Below, in pieces: positions 1 through 9,277 of a stretch of DNA of 55,522 nt. How positions within the stretch are numbered: the stretch's first letter is position 1; the number at the start of each line of letters is the position of its first letter. The notes below the pieces were generated by a model. It was not told the origin of the DNA and searched no databases. It saw nothing but the letters and a program-made list of their open reading frames with translations. The translations under genes and the position numbers were made by a program. Source of the stretch: Flavobacteriales bacterium UBA7612 (GTDB lineage Bacteria > Bacteroidota > Bacteroidia > Flavobacteriales > Weeksellaceae); contig DLJQ01000018.1 of assembly GCA_002484335.1 (NCBI GenBank), forward strand, positions 259,085 through 314,606. The letters run 5' to 3'.

Positions 1-34
1 AATTTTTATTTATATGTTATTAACTATAATTAAT

Positions 35-42
35 TAACTTTG
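35..42 (+). promoter_or_regulatory. Bacteroidota -7 box for the lipoprotein at 63
   Basis: TAACTTTG matches the TAnnTTTG consensus of Bacteroidota sigma factors and ends 20 bases before the ATG at 63. No clear upstream TTG element is visible in the short stretch available. Confidence 0.5.
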
Positions 43-62
43 AGTTATTAAAACTTTATTAC

Positions 63-728
63 ATGAAAAATAAATTTTATTTAATCCTTACAATAACAAC
101 ACTAATTTTTGCTCTTCAATCTTGTGAACATAAAAAACAAGCTGATACAAAAATTACTGATAGTATAGTATACGAAAATGCACTTGATGTACCAGTAGAA
201 AAATTAGCTGTTTCAATAAATGTAGATACCATAAGTTTCTCTGGTAATAAATCTAAAGAATCAAACATAAAGATTAATAATCAATTACTAGACATAAATA
301 AAAATTTTAATATAAATAAAGACATTAATGATACTTCTGTTAAGATATTAAATGACAATCATTATAATTATGAAATTATAAATAATTTAAATAAAAATAT
401 ATTACCAAACGGTTTGGTGACAAAAGATAATTTAAATGAAATTGATTTCAATCAATTAAAAAACATAACCTCTTTAAATGATTTATTATTAATAAACGTT
501 AAGCCAGTAATTAGTTATAATGAAGATAACAAAAATGAATATGTTGCTAAAACTTATTTATATATCAATATTATAGATCTTAAAAATAAAACTTTAAAGT
601 ATAGTGAAACTGCTGGAGGAACGAAATATTTTGATAAAGATATTAATAAAATTACAACTGATTATTTACAAAAAATGATAAAAGAATCTTTAAATGAAAC
701 AATAAATCTTATTGATAAAAAATATTAA
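63..728 (+). CDS. Hypothetical lipoprotein
   Basis: The 221-residue product starts with a short basic end, a hydrophobic stretch and a lipobox (LQSC, Cys21), so it should be a lipidated envelope protein. The rest is rich in Asn, Lys and Asp. A C-terminal part around residues 140-215 (LLLINVKPVISYNE, YLYINIIDLKNKTLKYSET) reads like a small beta-rich domain followed by a helix. I do not recognise the family. It is transcribed alone: a -7 box lies just upstream and two small hairpins with T-runs follow at 746-766 and 772-804. The function is unknown. Confidence 0.75.
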   Translation: MKNKFYLILTITTLIFALQSCEHKKQADTKITDSIVYENALDVPVEKLAVSINVDTISFSGNKSKESNIKINNQLLDINKNFNINKDINDTSVKILNDNHYNYEIINNLNKNILPNGLVTKDNLNEIDFNQLKNITSLNDLLLINVKPVISYNEDNKNEYVAKTYLYINIIDLKNKTLKYSETAGGTKYFDKDINKITTDYLQKMIKESLNETINLIDKKY

Positions 729-745
729 AATATATTGAACTATGC

Positions 746-804
746 TACCTTTTATAGGTATTTTTTGGAAGTCCTAGCTTTATTTTTAAAACTAGGATTT
801 TTTT
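746..804 (+). terminator. Two tandem hairpin terminators
   Basis: TACCT (746-750) pairs with AGGTA (756-760), followed by six T. A second hairpin pairs TCCTAG (772-777) with CTAGGA (792-797), followed by a long T-rich run. Together they should end transcription of the lipoprotein gene. They also argue against the in-frame ATG at 814 as the start of the next gene. Confidence 0.6.
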
Positions 805-879
805 TATTTCTTTTTGTTTTTTTTTATTTCTTTTAATTGGTCTAGTTTTTGTTATAAAAGATTTAAAAAAAATAATTAT

Positions 880-2268
880 ATGTTAAAAAATTTATTTTGG
901 AGTTTTTTTTCAAGTATAACTTTAAGTCAAATTAGTTATGCTCAAAATATAATAAACCAACAACTTAGAACTCCTATTATTAACGCTATTGAAACAAATT
1001 ATGGCATTAAAAATAAGTTTTTAGAAATAGAAAAAAATAAATTCCAAATGGAAGAAATAAAAGGAAAATTAAAACCTGATGTCTCTGCCTTAGCACTTGG
1101 AAGTTTTTTCTATTCAAATGGAACAATAGATATACCTACAAAATCATTAGATCACTTAGGAATTACACTTTTTGAAGGAAATCAAAACTTTAACACTTCT
1201 ATGTTTATTGGATCTATTGGTGTAAATGCTAAACAAGTTATATTTTCTGGTTTACAAATACCAAATGCTATAAAAGCAATTGAAGAAAAAAATGTAGCTT
1301 TTGATTATTTAGCAGAATCAGAAAAAGAAAGTATAGCTAAAGATGTTATACAAACTTTTGATCAAATCATGTTGTTAGATAAAATACAAGAATTAATAAA
1401 TAGTTCTTCTAAAAGGTTAAATAAAGAACATTTAAAAGTTCAAAAAGCAATACAAAATGGATTAGCAATACCTTATGATAGAGAAAAAATAAAACTTGCT
1501 TTATTAGAATTAGAAACTAAACAAATAGAGTTAAACGGAACAAAAAAATTATTGTATGATAAATTAACTACTTTAACTCATCTTCCTACAGATAATTTAG
1601 AAATCATCCATTATAACTTATCTCCAATTGATTTATTTTCTAATGAATATTCACTAGAAAATAAACAAGAAATAAAAGCTCTAGAACATTCTATAAAAGC
1701 TTATGAGTTTCTATACAAAAAGGAAAAAGGAGCTCATCTACCTCAAGTTTTTGCATTTGCAAATAGTAATTACTCCTCTATTTTTGGACAAAGAATGAAT
1801 CTAAGAAACGTTGGCGAAAACAATAAGGATGTAAACTTAAAAGTTAATCAATTAACTTTTTTTCCAAATATTCTTGTAGGTGTTGGAGCAAAATGGGAAA
1901 TATTTGATGGAGGACAACATAAAAATAAACTTTATCAAGTAAAATCTGATATAAAAATCAATGAAAATAAACTTGAAGACACTAAAGAAAAGTTAAACCT
2001 TCTTCTAAATAAAAATAAAATTGATTATGAAACTTCTAATGAAAAACTTAAAGTAAATGAACAGCAAAATACTGTTGCAACAAACAATCTTGATATTGCA
2101 TCTAAAAGATTTGAACAAGGATTAATTGATGTAACAGAAAGATTATCTGCTGAGAATGATTATTACAAAGCTAATTTAGGTTATTACTCACAAATTTTAG
2201 ATCAACGATCAAAAACATACGAGATATTACATACATCAGGCGAATTATTGAATAAAATTTTAAACTAA
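880..2268 (+). CDS. TolC-family outer membrane efflux protein
   Basis: This is the outer-membrane channel of a tripartite exporter. The frame is open from an ATG at 814, but that lies against a terminator T-run. The ATG at 880 gives a proper signal peptide (MLKNLFWSFF...SYAQN), so I chose it; the product is 462 residues. Long amphipathic helices, paired TolC repeats and late motifs such as DVTERLSAENDYYKANLGYY are typical of the OEP family. The HlyD-like lipoprotein starts one base after its stop and the ABC-2 permease follows, so all three are one operon. The substrate cannot be read from the sequence. Confidence 0.85.
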   Translation: MLKNLFWSFFSSITLSQISYAQNIINQQLRTPIINAIETNYGIKNKFLEIEKNKFQMEEIKGKLKPDVSALALGSFFYSNGTIDIPTKSLDHLGITLFEGNQNFNTSMFIGSIGVNAKQVIFSGLQIPNAIKAIEEKNVAFDYLAESEKESIAKDVIQTFDQIMLLDKIQELINSSSKRLNKEHLKVQKAIQNGLAIPYDREKIKLALLELETKQIELNGTKKLLYDKLTTLTHLPTDNLEIIHYNLSPIDLFSNEYSLENKQEIKALEHSIKAYEFLYKKEKGAHLPQVFAFANSNYSSIFGQRMNLRNVGENNKDVNLKVNQLTFFPNILVGVGAKWEIFDGGQHKNKLYQVKSDIKINENKLEDTKEKLNLLLNKNKIDYETSNEKLKVNEQQNTVATNNLDIASKRFEQGLIDVTERLSAENDYYKANLGYYSQILDQRSKTYEILHTSGELLNKILN

Positions 2269-2269
2269 C

Positions 2270-3253
2270 ATGAAAACTATTTTACCTTATATATATACAA
2301 TTACTGGAATTTTATTATTATCAAATTGTAAATCTTCAGATACTACTACAGAACAATCTATTTTTCAAGGAAAAGTAGAAAGAGATCAAATTTCTGTTGT
2401 CACTAAAATTCCTGGAAGAATAAAAGAATCTTTAATACATGAAGGTGATCAAGTAAAAGAAGGACAAACTCTATTTATTCTGGAACTTCCTGAAGTTGAT
2501 GCTAAAAAAAGTCAAGCTGAAGGAGCTGTATACTCTGCAGATGCACAATATAATATGGCAAAAAAAGGCGCTACAAACAATCAAATCAAACAATTGAGAG
2601 CTAAGGTTAATGCCTTAAGAGAACAATTAGACTTTGCAGAAAAATCTAATAAACGTCTTAAAAATATGCTTAGAGATAGTTTAGTTCCTCAGCAAACTTA
2701 TGATGAAGTTTACACTAAATATCAAGGAGCTAAAAATCAATATATAGCAGCAGTTGCTGAATTAACTGAAGCTGAAGATGGAGCTCGTATAGAACAACAG
2801 CATATGGCTTTAGGACAAAAAGAAAGAGCATTAGGAGCATTAAAAGAAGTTGGTGTTGCTGATGATGAAAAAAATGTCAAAGCTCAACAAGATATGACAA
2901 TTGAAACAATTAACTTAAGAGTTGGTGAATTGGCATCTGCTGGATATGCAATTGCAAGTGGAATATTAGATCAAACAACTTTTTTCCGTTTTTCTATTCC
3001 AGAAAACTTAGCTGGAAAAGTAAAAAAAGACCAAATAGTTACAATAACTGTTCCTTATAAAAACAATCTTAAATTAAAAGGAAAAATTGTATATATAAAA
3101 GCTTTAAGCTCTTATGCAAATATTAATACACCTTATCCTGATGTTAATCAACAACAATCATTATATGAAATTAAAGTTGTGCCAACTGATGTAAAAGCAG
3201 CTGCTCAATTATTTACTCAAGCTAATGTATTGTTAGATTTAACTACAAAATAG
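2270..3253 (+). CDS. HlyD-family periplasmic adaptor, lipoprotein-anchored
   Basis: A membrane fusion protein links the inner-membrane permease to the TolC channel. The 327-residue product has a lipoprotein signal ending LLSNC (Cys20). A biotinyl-lipoyl half-domain follows (GRIKESLIHEGDQVKEGQTLFIL, about residues 46-68), then a coiled-coil hairpin (about 75-190) and a beta-barrel region (about 235-325). Lipid anchoring instead of an N-terminal membrane helix is common in Bacteroidota adaptors. It sits between the tolC-like gene (1-bp gap) and the ABC-2 permease (7-bp gap). Confidence 0.85.
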   Translation: MKTILPYIYTITGILLLSNCKSSDTTTEQSIFQGKVERDQISVVTKIPGRIKESLIHEGDQVKEGQTLFILELPEVDAKKSQAEGAVYSADAQYNMAKKGATNNQIKQLRAKVNALREQLDFAEKSNKRLKNMLRDSLVPQQTYDEVYTKYQGAKNQYIAAVAELTEAEDGARIEQQHMALGQKERALGALKEVGVADDEKNVKAQQDMTIETINLRVGELASAGYAIASGILDQTTFFRFSIPENLAGKVKKDQIVTITVPYKNNLKLKGKIVYIKALSSYANINTPYPDVNQQQSLYEIKVVPTDVKAAAQLFTQANVLLDLTTK

Positions 3254-3260
3254 AAAAAAG

Positions 3261-4445
3261 ATGAAAAATATATTTCATTTAATTATTCGAGAATTCAAAC
3301 TTTTTTTTAAAAATCCTGTTCTCCCTGTTCTATTCATTGGAGCGCCAATATTATATGGTGTATTAATAGGAAATGTATATAAAAAAGGGAGTGTAACTAA
3401 TTTACCAATTGTTATTGTTGATGAAGACAATACAACAACTAGTCAAAAGGTTATACAAATGATTGATGATAATGAATCATTAAAGGTAGCTGAAATATTA
3501 CCTTCCACATTCAATACCAAAGATATTGCATTAAAAAATGGTGCAGATGTTGTTCTTGTTATTCCTAGAAATTTTCAATCAGACATACTACAACAGAAAA
3601 ATCCTGAAATTGTATATTTTGTTAATGCTTCTAATACATTAACATCAAATACCGCTTCTATTGCAGTAGCAACAGTATTAGGAACAATGAAAGCTGGTAT
3701 AACAATTCAATCACTACAGAAAAAAGGCGTTCCTGAATTTGCAGCAGCTCAAAATTATGAGCCATTTAAATCAACAATGATAAGACAAAATATACGAAGT
3801 GGAAACTACTTGTATTTCATGCTTCCTGGAGTTTTATTAACTGTATTTCAACAAGTTTTATTATTAGGCTTAGCATTGTCATTTGCTCAAGAATTTGAAA
3901 CAGGCACTTTTAAAGAATTAGTTTCTAAAGCATCAAATCCATTCAAAATACTATTTGTAAAAACGTTTCCTTATGTTTTTATGTCAATATTCATTTATCT
4001 TTTATATTATGGATTTGGGATGTTTTATGATATGAAACTAGAAACGGAACTTTGGCCATTTATATATTCTGGTTTAATTTTCATTCTAGCTGTTTGTTTT
4101 ATGGGATTCCTAGTAAGTATTTTGTTACCAAACCAATTAAAGGCAACAGAAGTATTAATGGTTGTTGCTACTCCTAGCTTTATCTTGAGTGGTTTTACAT
4201 GGCCATTGAGTCAAATGCCAAAATGGATACAAGCAATATCAGATTGTATTCCTTTAACACATTACCTTAAAATTTTTAGAATATTATTCATAGAGAAAGG
4301 AGATCCTTCACTCATACAACCACATTTAAATAATTTGATTATGATTGGAAGTATTTGTTTTGTATTATCTTTGATCATTCTAACGATAAAAGTGAATAAA
4401 GCTAAACGTGAATTACGAGAAGAAGTTGAAGCGGATGAAGTATAA
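3261..4445 (+). CDS. ABC-2 type transporter permease
   Basis: This is an inner-membrane ABC-2 (YbhR/DrrB-type) permease of 394 residues. One membrane helix lies near residues 20-40. A large extracytoplasmic domain follows to about 175, then five or so helices (about 182-375), including the typical SGFTWPLSQMPKWIQAISDCIPLTHYLK segment. It is the third gene of the TolC-HlyD-permease operon. These permeases normally need a nucleotide-binding subunit. None is encoded here: the next gene is an ABC-F protein, a soluble class not known to drive permeases. The ATPase may be elsewhere, or the family may work differently in this lineage. Confidence 0.85.
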   Translation: MKNIFHLIIREFKLFFKNPVLPVLFIGAPILYGVLIGNVYKKGSVTNLPIVIVDEDNTTTSQKVIQMIDDNESLKVAEILPSTFNTKDIALKNGADVVLVIPRNFQSDILQQKNPEIVYFVNASNTLTSNTASIAVATVLGTMKAGITIQSLQKKGVPEFAAAQNYEPFKSTMIRQNIRSGNYLYFMLPGVLLTVFQQVLLLGLALSFAQEFETGTFKELVSKASNPFKILFVKTFPYVFMSIFIYLLYYGFGMFYDMKLETELWPFIYSGLIFILAVCFMGFLVSILLPNQLKATEVLMVVATPSFILSGFTWPLSQMPKWIQAISDCIPLTHYLKIFRILFIEKGDPSLIQPHLNNLIMIGSICFVLSLIILTIKVNKAKRELREEVEADEV

Positions 4446-4483
4446 AAAATTCACTTTTAGTATTTTAAAAATAAATATATAAA

Positions 4484-6379
4484 ATGAATTTTCTTACAGT
4501 CGAAAATCTTACAAAATCATACGGAATAAGAACATTGTTTAAAGATGTTAACTTTCATGTAAACGAAGGCGATCAAATCGCCTTTGTTGCTAAAAATGGA
4601 AGTGGAAAATCTACTTTATTAAAAATATTAGCAGGATTAGAAACTCCAGATTCTGGCGAAGCTAGAATTGGTAAAGGAGTAAAAATTCTAATGCTAGACC
4701 AAAGTGATGATTTCGATGAAAATTTAAAAGGAGAAGAATATATCTTTAATCATTCTAATGAAGTTTTAGATGTTGTTCATCAATATGATAACTTGATAGA
4801 AAATGACCCAACAAATCCAGAACTTGTAGATTTAATGGGTAAAATGGATCTTTTAGATGCTTGGAAAGTTGAGCCAACTATTAAAGAAATCCTTTCTAAA
4901 TTAAAAATTGATTTTCTTGATCAAAAAATAGGAAAATTATCTGGTGGTCAAAGAAAACGTATTTCTTTAGCTAAATTTCTAATTGATCTTAGTTTCGAGA
5001 ATGGTTATGTTCTCCTAATTTTAGATGAGCCTACCAATCATTTGGATATAGAAATGGTAGAGTGGTTAGAATATTTCTTAAATAAAGAAAACAAAACATT
5101 AATTCTTGTTACACACGACCGCTATTTCTTAGATGCTATTTGTACTAAAATACTAGAGATGGAAGATCAAACCATGTATGTACACTCTGGAAATTATGAA
5201 ACATATATTACAAATAAGGCATCGAGAATAGAAAACCAAAACGCAACAATTGATAAAGCTAAAAATCTTTACCGAAAAGAAATTGAATGGATGAGAAGAC
5301 AGCCAAAGGCTCGTACTACAAAATCTAAATCGCGTATTGATGACTTTTACGATACAGAAAAAGCTGCAAAACATAGAATTGTAGACCAAAAAGTAAAGTT
5401 AGAAATGGTAATGACTCGATTAGGTCAAAAAATTATCGAGATGGAGCATGTTTCTAAGGCTTTTGGGACAAAAAAAATTGTTGATGATTTTTCTTATATT
5501 TTTGCTCGTGGTGGTAAAATAGGATTAGTTGGTAAAAATGGTGTTGGTAAAACTACTTTTCTAAAAATGCTAGAAGGCATAGAAAATGCTGATGCTGGAA
5601 ATATAGAAAGAGGAGAAACATTAAATATTGGGCATTTTAAACAAGAAGGAATCACATTCAAAGAAGATGAACGTGTAATAGATTTTGTGAAGGATATTGC
5701 AGACTATTTTCCATTGGCAAGTGGAAAAGAAATGAGAGCTGAACAATTCTTGGAAATGTTTTTATTTTCTCCAGAACAACAACATACATTTATATCTCGA
5801 TTAAGTGGAGGTGAGAAAAAACGATTACAATTGTTATCTATTCTATTCAAGAATCCTAACTTTTTAATTTTAGATGAACCTACAAACGATTTAGATTTAC
5901 CTACATTAACAGTTTTAGAAAGTTTTCTAGAAGATTACCAAGGATGTCTTTTGGTTGTTTCTCATGATCGTTACTTCATGGATAAAGTTGTTGATGAATT
6001 AATGATTTTTGAAGGCGAAGGTAAAATATCTCGTTATATGGGAACATACACAGAATATTACATCGAAAACAAAAATCGTCCTGAAATTACAACAGAAGAT
6101 AAAAAAGTTGAAAAGAAAATTACGACGGAAATAAAAACAGAGGTAAAAGAAAATAAAGTTGAAAATAAACCTAAAAAACTTTCTTTTAACGAAAAACGTG
6201 AATTAGAACAAATCAATAAAGATTTACCTTTATTAGAAGCCAAGAAAAAAGAACTAACTAATTTACTATCTGATCCTAATTTGGCTTATGATAAAATTGC
6301 TACAATTGGTGATGAATTACAAAAAATTGTAGATGAATTAGAAGAAAAAGAATTTCGTTGGTTAGAATTATCTGAATAA
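4484..6379 (+). CDS. ABC-F family ATPase (Uup-like)
   Basis: This is a soluble twin-ATPase protein of the ABC-F family, whose members act on ribosomes or, for Uup, on nucleic-acid transactions. The 631 residues hold NBD1 (Walker A AKNGSGKST at 36-44, LSGGQRKR, ILDEPTNHLD), the linker (about 225-310), NBD2 (GKNGVGKTT, LSGGEKKR, ILDEPTNDLD) and a charged C-terminal coiled coil (about 560-631) as in Uup. The first Walker A has Ala36 where the consensus has Gly. There are no membrane segments, so it is unlikely to power the permease encoded 38 bp upstream. A strong terminator follows. Confidence 0.9.
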   Translation: MNFLTVENLTKSYGIRTLFKDVNFHVNEGDQIAFVAKNGSGKSTLLKILAGLETPDSGEARIGKGVKILMLDQSDDFDENLKGEEYIFNHSNEVLDVVHQYDNLIENDPTNPELVDLMGKMDLLDAWKVEPTIKEILSKLKIDFLDQKIGKLSGGQRKRISLAKFLIDLSFENGYVLLILDEPTNHLDIEMVEWLEYFLNKENKTLILVTHDRYFLDAICTKILEMEDQTMYVHSGNYETYITNKASRIENQNATIDKAKNLYRKEIEWMRRQPKARTTKSKSRIDDFYDTEKAAKHRIVDQKVKLEMVMTRLGQKIIEMEHVSKAFGTKKIVDDFSYIFARGGKIGLVGKNGVGKTTFLKMLEGIENADAGNIERGETLNIGHFKQEGITFKEDERVIDFVKDIADYFPLASGKEMRAEQFLEMFLFSPEQQHTFISRLSGGEKKRLQLLSILFKNPNFLILDEPTNDLDLPTLTVLESFLEDYQGCLLVVSHDRYFMDKVVDELMIFEGEGKISRYMGTYTEYYIENKNRPEITTEDKKVEKKITTEIKTEVKENKVENKPKKLSFNEKRELEQINKDLPLLEAKKKELTNLLSDPNLAYDKIATIGDELQKIVDELEEKEFRWLELSE

Positions 6380-6404
6380 AAATCATTTACTAATATAAAA
6401 ATAG

Positions 6405-6434
6405 AAAACAACTCTTCTTTGAGTTGTTTTTTTA
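6405..6434 (+). terminator. Hairpin terminator after the ABC-F gene
   Basis: AAAACAACTC (6405-6414) pairs perfectly with GAGTTGTTTT (6421-6430) across a six-base loop. A T-run follows. Confidence 0.85.
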
Positions 6435-6599
6435 TTTTTGAATTAAAACGTAACATTACTGTTGCTCATCGCCCGAGTTGTTATCTCAAAGTACTCAATA
6501 AAAACAACTTTACAAGATTGTTATCATTGGCTAAATCAGGTCTCTGAAAAACAAGTTCTTTTTCTAAGGACTACAAGTTTGATTATCGACAAATAAATA
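6435..6599. other. Intergenic stretch with possible decayed coding sequence
   Basis: No intact gene is visible here. On the minus strand one frame reads a short protein-like tail ending at a stop near 6447 (EYFEITTRAMSNSNVTF). An adjacent frame reads FQRPDLANDNNLVKLF. Both are interrupted by stops, so this could be a gene remnant or an extension of the neighbouring repeat. It is also noticeably less AT-rich than ordinary spacers in the window. Confidence 0.3.
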
Positions 6600-6693
6600 G
6601 CAATAGCGATTGTAGCGGAAATCCTTTTTACGGAGCGTCCTAGCGAAGTAAAAAGATTGAGAGCGAGAAAGCGCGACCCAAAGGGATTGCCCC
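6600..6693 (+). repeat. Palindromic intergenic repeat, copy 1
   Basis: First of four related elements (others at 19075, 29946, 53313). The family starts GCnAnAGCGAT, continues through GCGGAAATCCTTTTT, and ends with GAGAAAGCGCG and then TTGCCC. Here CTTTTTAC (6624-6631) can pair with GTAAAAAG (6648-6655) to make the central hairpin. It lies after the ABC-F terminator in a convergent spacer. Confidence 0.75.
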
Positions 6694-6734
6694 AAAAAAA
6701 GAAATGAGGTTTAATCTATTAAACCTCACTCTTA

Positions 6735-9122
6735 TTATAATCTATTTTTTTCTGAACTACTTTTTGATTCTACAATTTCAAATTTCTTTCCGAAATTATA
6801 TGTTAATCCAATTCTGTAATTACGTACAGATTGCCCTGTGTATACAGTTTTATTATTATTACTGTACGTAACACTTTGAAAAGCTCTGTTTTGAAATACA
6901 TTATTTACATTAAACGAAAGTTGTAATTTTTTATTTAGAAACAACGTTCTTACACCAAGAGACGAATACCACAATGAACGCGTATCATCAAGCCCATCAT
7001 TTCCTCTTGCAGTAAAATTTGTTGTATGATTAAATAATATTGTTTTAGATTTATTTAACTCTAGGTTATTTGTTAAACCAAACTGTCCGTTGAAACCATC
7101 TAATATATAATTAAATGCAGGAATGATTCCTTTTGTTTTTCTATAAAACAAATCTATAGAACCGTTAACCTTCCACCATTTAAAAAGTTTAAAATTCAAA
7201 TTTTCACTTAAACCATAACTTTCTGTATTTGCATAATTATAAGGCATCCAGTTTTGACTTGTATTTTCTTCATCAACTATAATCAACTGTGTTACTTCAC
7301 TTTTAGATTTCCTATAATATAATGTAGTAATTGCTAAATCTTTGTATCCATATTCTAGTTCGTAATTATAAGAATATGATGGTCTTAACTTTGGATTTCC
7401 TTGTGCAAAAGAATAAGGTGAATAAACTGTACGAAAAGGATTTAGTTGAGACATTGATGGACGATCTATTCTTTTTCCAAAATTTATACTAAGAGAATGA
7501 TTTTCTGAAGGTTTATAAAGTAAATATGCTGTAGGAAAAAATCCTTCGTATTTATATATATCTTTCTGATCTTCTTGCGGAGAATATCCATTAGCATTTG
7601 TATTCTCATACCTCAACCCTATTTTTGCAGATAATTTTTCAGTAATTTCTTTGTCTAAAGATGTATAAATTGCAAAAATATTTTCTTTATAATAAAAACT
7701 GTTACTCTTATTTAAATCAAAAATTGGATTACCACTTGTTGTATCATAAAACAGATTATCACTGTTATTTTTTGTAAAACTGTATCGAGTACCATAGTTT
7801 AATTTCCAAGATTCTATTGGGTGCTCCATGTCTATATTAACACTGTAATTATTAGCTTTTTGGTCTGAAAGACTTTTATTTCCTACATATTCATTATTAT
7901 TCTCTTCATTTTTATTATTATAAAATCTATTTGATGCTATGTCAATCTTGTTATTGTTATAATTTACCCAATCGAAATCAACAGTAAGTTTTTTTCCAAT
8001 AGAATCCATTTTATAAATAAAATGATAATTCAAGGTATTGTATTTTATGTCACTATTCCCGCCTTTTCTATCATTAATAATTGTATTTTTTAAATCATTT
8101 GTATCAATCGCTCTTACATAAGTATATGTTTTACCAACAATATTATCTTTTCCATCGTATATATCAACATTAAAACCTGTGGTTATTTTATTAGAAATTT
8201 GATAATCTATACCTAGTTTACCACCAATATTTTTAAAATTATTTTTATATATCTCTCTTTCTGTCCATAATTCATTTTTCTCTTTAAAAAAAATATCAGA
8301 TTGCCCTATAGATTCGTACTGTCCAAAACCTTGAAAAATATTAGAAACTATTGTCCATTTATCTTTTCTATAATTAAATGTTGCTCCATTCCTTAAATTC
8401 GGTTTATTATAATGACCAAATGTTGAAGTAACAGTTCCATTCCAAGAATCATTTTTCCCATTTTTTAGAACTATATTCAAAATTCCACTATTTCCAGCAG
8501 CTTGATATTTTGCAGGAGGATTTGTAATCACTTCAACTTTTTCTATTTCATCTGCACGAAGTGATTTTAAATAATTTATTAACTGATCACCTGTTATTTG
8601 TAATAAACGATCATTTACCATGACAAGTAAATTACTTTTTCCTATAATTGAAATTACATCATTTTCAACTTTTACTCTTGGAGCTAGTTTCAATAAACCT
8701 AATGCATCTCCTCCTCTAGCTCCTTCAGCCATATCTGCATTAAAAATTATTCTATCAACTTTTTTTTCAACTAACTTTTTCTGACTAGTGATAACAGTTT
8801 CTCCAAGGGAAATATTTTCATTTTGTGAAGTAACTAATAAATTAATTTCTTTATCATTTTCGAAGTATATTGACTGAGAATTAAGTAAAATTCCTGCTTC
8901 TTCTATCTTTATAATATAATTTCCTTTCTCTAAAACAACTAAAAATTCTCCTTTTTCATCCGTTGATAGTTCTTTTAACACTTTATTATCTTTTATAATA
9001 ATAATATCAACATATGATATAGGAAATTTATCTTCATTTTTTATTTTAACTCTATACTCATCTTGTGAATAACCAAATGTAGCTGATAAACAAAACAGTA
9101 TATTAAAAAAAAACTTATTCAT
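6735..9122 (-). CDS. TonB-dependent receptor-like outer membrane beta-barrel protein
   Basis: This is a large outer-membrane barrel of 795 residues with a signal peptide (MNKFFFNILFCLSATFGYSQ). A carboxypeptidase-regulatory-like domain follows (about 21-100), then a plug-like region (about 110-220, with LKSLRADEIEKVEVITNPPAKY and GILNIVLKNG). The C-terminal 550 residues look like the OMP_b-brl_3 type barrel of Bacteroidota. The NPPAKY motif is common in this group. It is monocistronic and faces no transporter gene, so the ligand is unknown. A short tail (ESKSSSEKNRL) extends beyond the last predicted strand. It is a receptor or receptor-like protein rather than a SusC-type partner, since no SusD gene is present. 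Confidence 0.85.
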   Translation of the reverse strand: MNKFFFNILFCLSATFGYSQDEYRVKIKNEDKFPISYVDIIIIKDNKVLKELSTDEKGEFLVVLEKGNYIIKIEEAGILLNSQSIYFENDKEINLLVTSQNENISLGETVITSQKKLVEKKVDRIIFNADMAEGARGGDALGLLKLAPRVKVENDVISIIGKSNLLVMVNDRLLQITGDQLINYLKSLRADEIEKVEVITNPPAKYQAAGNSGILNIVLKNGKNDSWNGTVTSTFGHYNKPNLRNGATFNYRKDKWTIVSNIFQGFGQYESIGQSDIFFKEKNELWTEREIYKNNFKNIGGKLGIDYQISNKITTGFNVDIYDGKDNIVGKTYTYVRAIDTNDLKNTIINDRKGGNSDIKYNTLNYHFIYKMDSIGKKLTVDFDWVNYNNNKIDIASNRFYNNKNEENNNEYVGNKSLSDQKANNYSVNIDMEHPIESWKLNYGTRYSFTKNNSDNLFYDTTSGNPIFDLNKSNSFYYKENIFAIYTSLDKEITEKLSAKIGLRYENTNANGYSPQEDQKDIYKYEGFFPTAYLLYKPSENHSLSINFGKRIDRPSMSQLNPFRTVYSPYSFAQGNPKLRPSYSYNYELEYGYKDLAITTLYYRKSKSEVTQLIIVDEENTSQNWMPYNYANTESYGLSENLNFKLFKWWKVNGSIDLFYRKTKGIIPAFNYILDGFNGQFGLTNNLELNKSKTILFNHTTNFTARGNDGLDDTRSLWYSSLGVRTLFLNKKLQLSFNVNNVFQNRAFQSVTYSNNNKTVYTGQSVRNYRIGLTYNFGKKFEIVESKSSSEKNRL

Positions 9123-9277
9123 AGTATTAGTTAATTATTGTAATCACCTATAAGACGTAGGTTGTAGTTAAAAGTTACAAAAAAAATAAATTAACATTAT
9201 TTTATTATTTGTAGAATTTTTTTTACTTTTCTGAAAAATTAATTTAGAATTATTTTATCAATTAAAATTATTAATGA

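Noticed and set aside
814..879. In-frame upstream ATG extending the TolC-like gene by 22 codons
   Set aside because: It lies just after a terminator T-run and would put a charged stretch before the signal peptide; ATG 880 gives a normal signal peptide.
5153..5389. Open frames on the opposite strand of the ABC-F, murA, DUF349, FecCD, MFS, parB and S8 genes
   Set aside because: They lie fully inside well-supported genes, have no family features and show the composition expected of antisense shadows.
6735..9122. SusC/SusD-type glycan utilisation locus
   Set aside because: The barrel is of another type, and no SusD, glycanase or ECF/anti-sigma pair is nearby.
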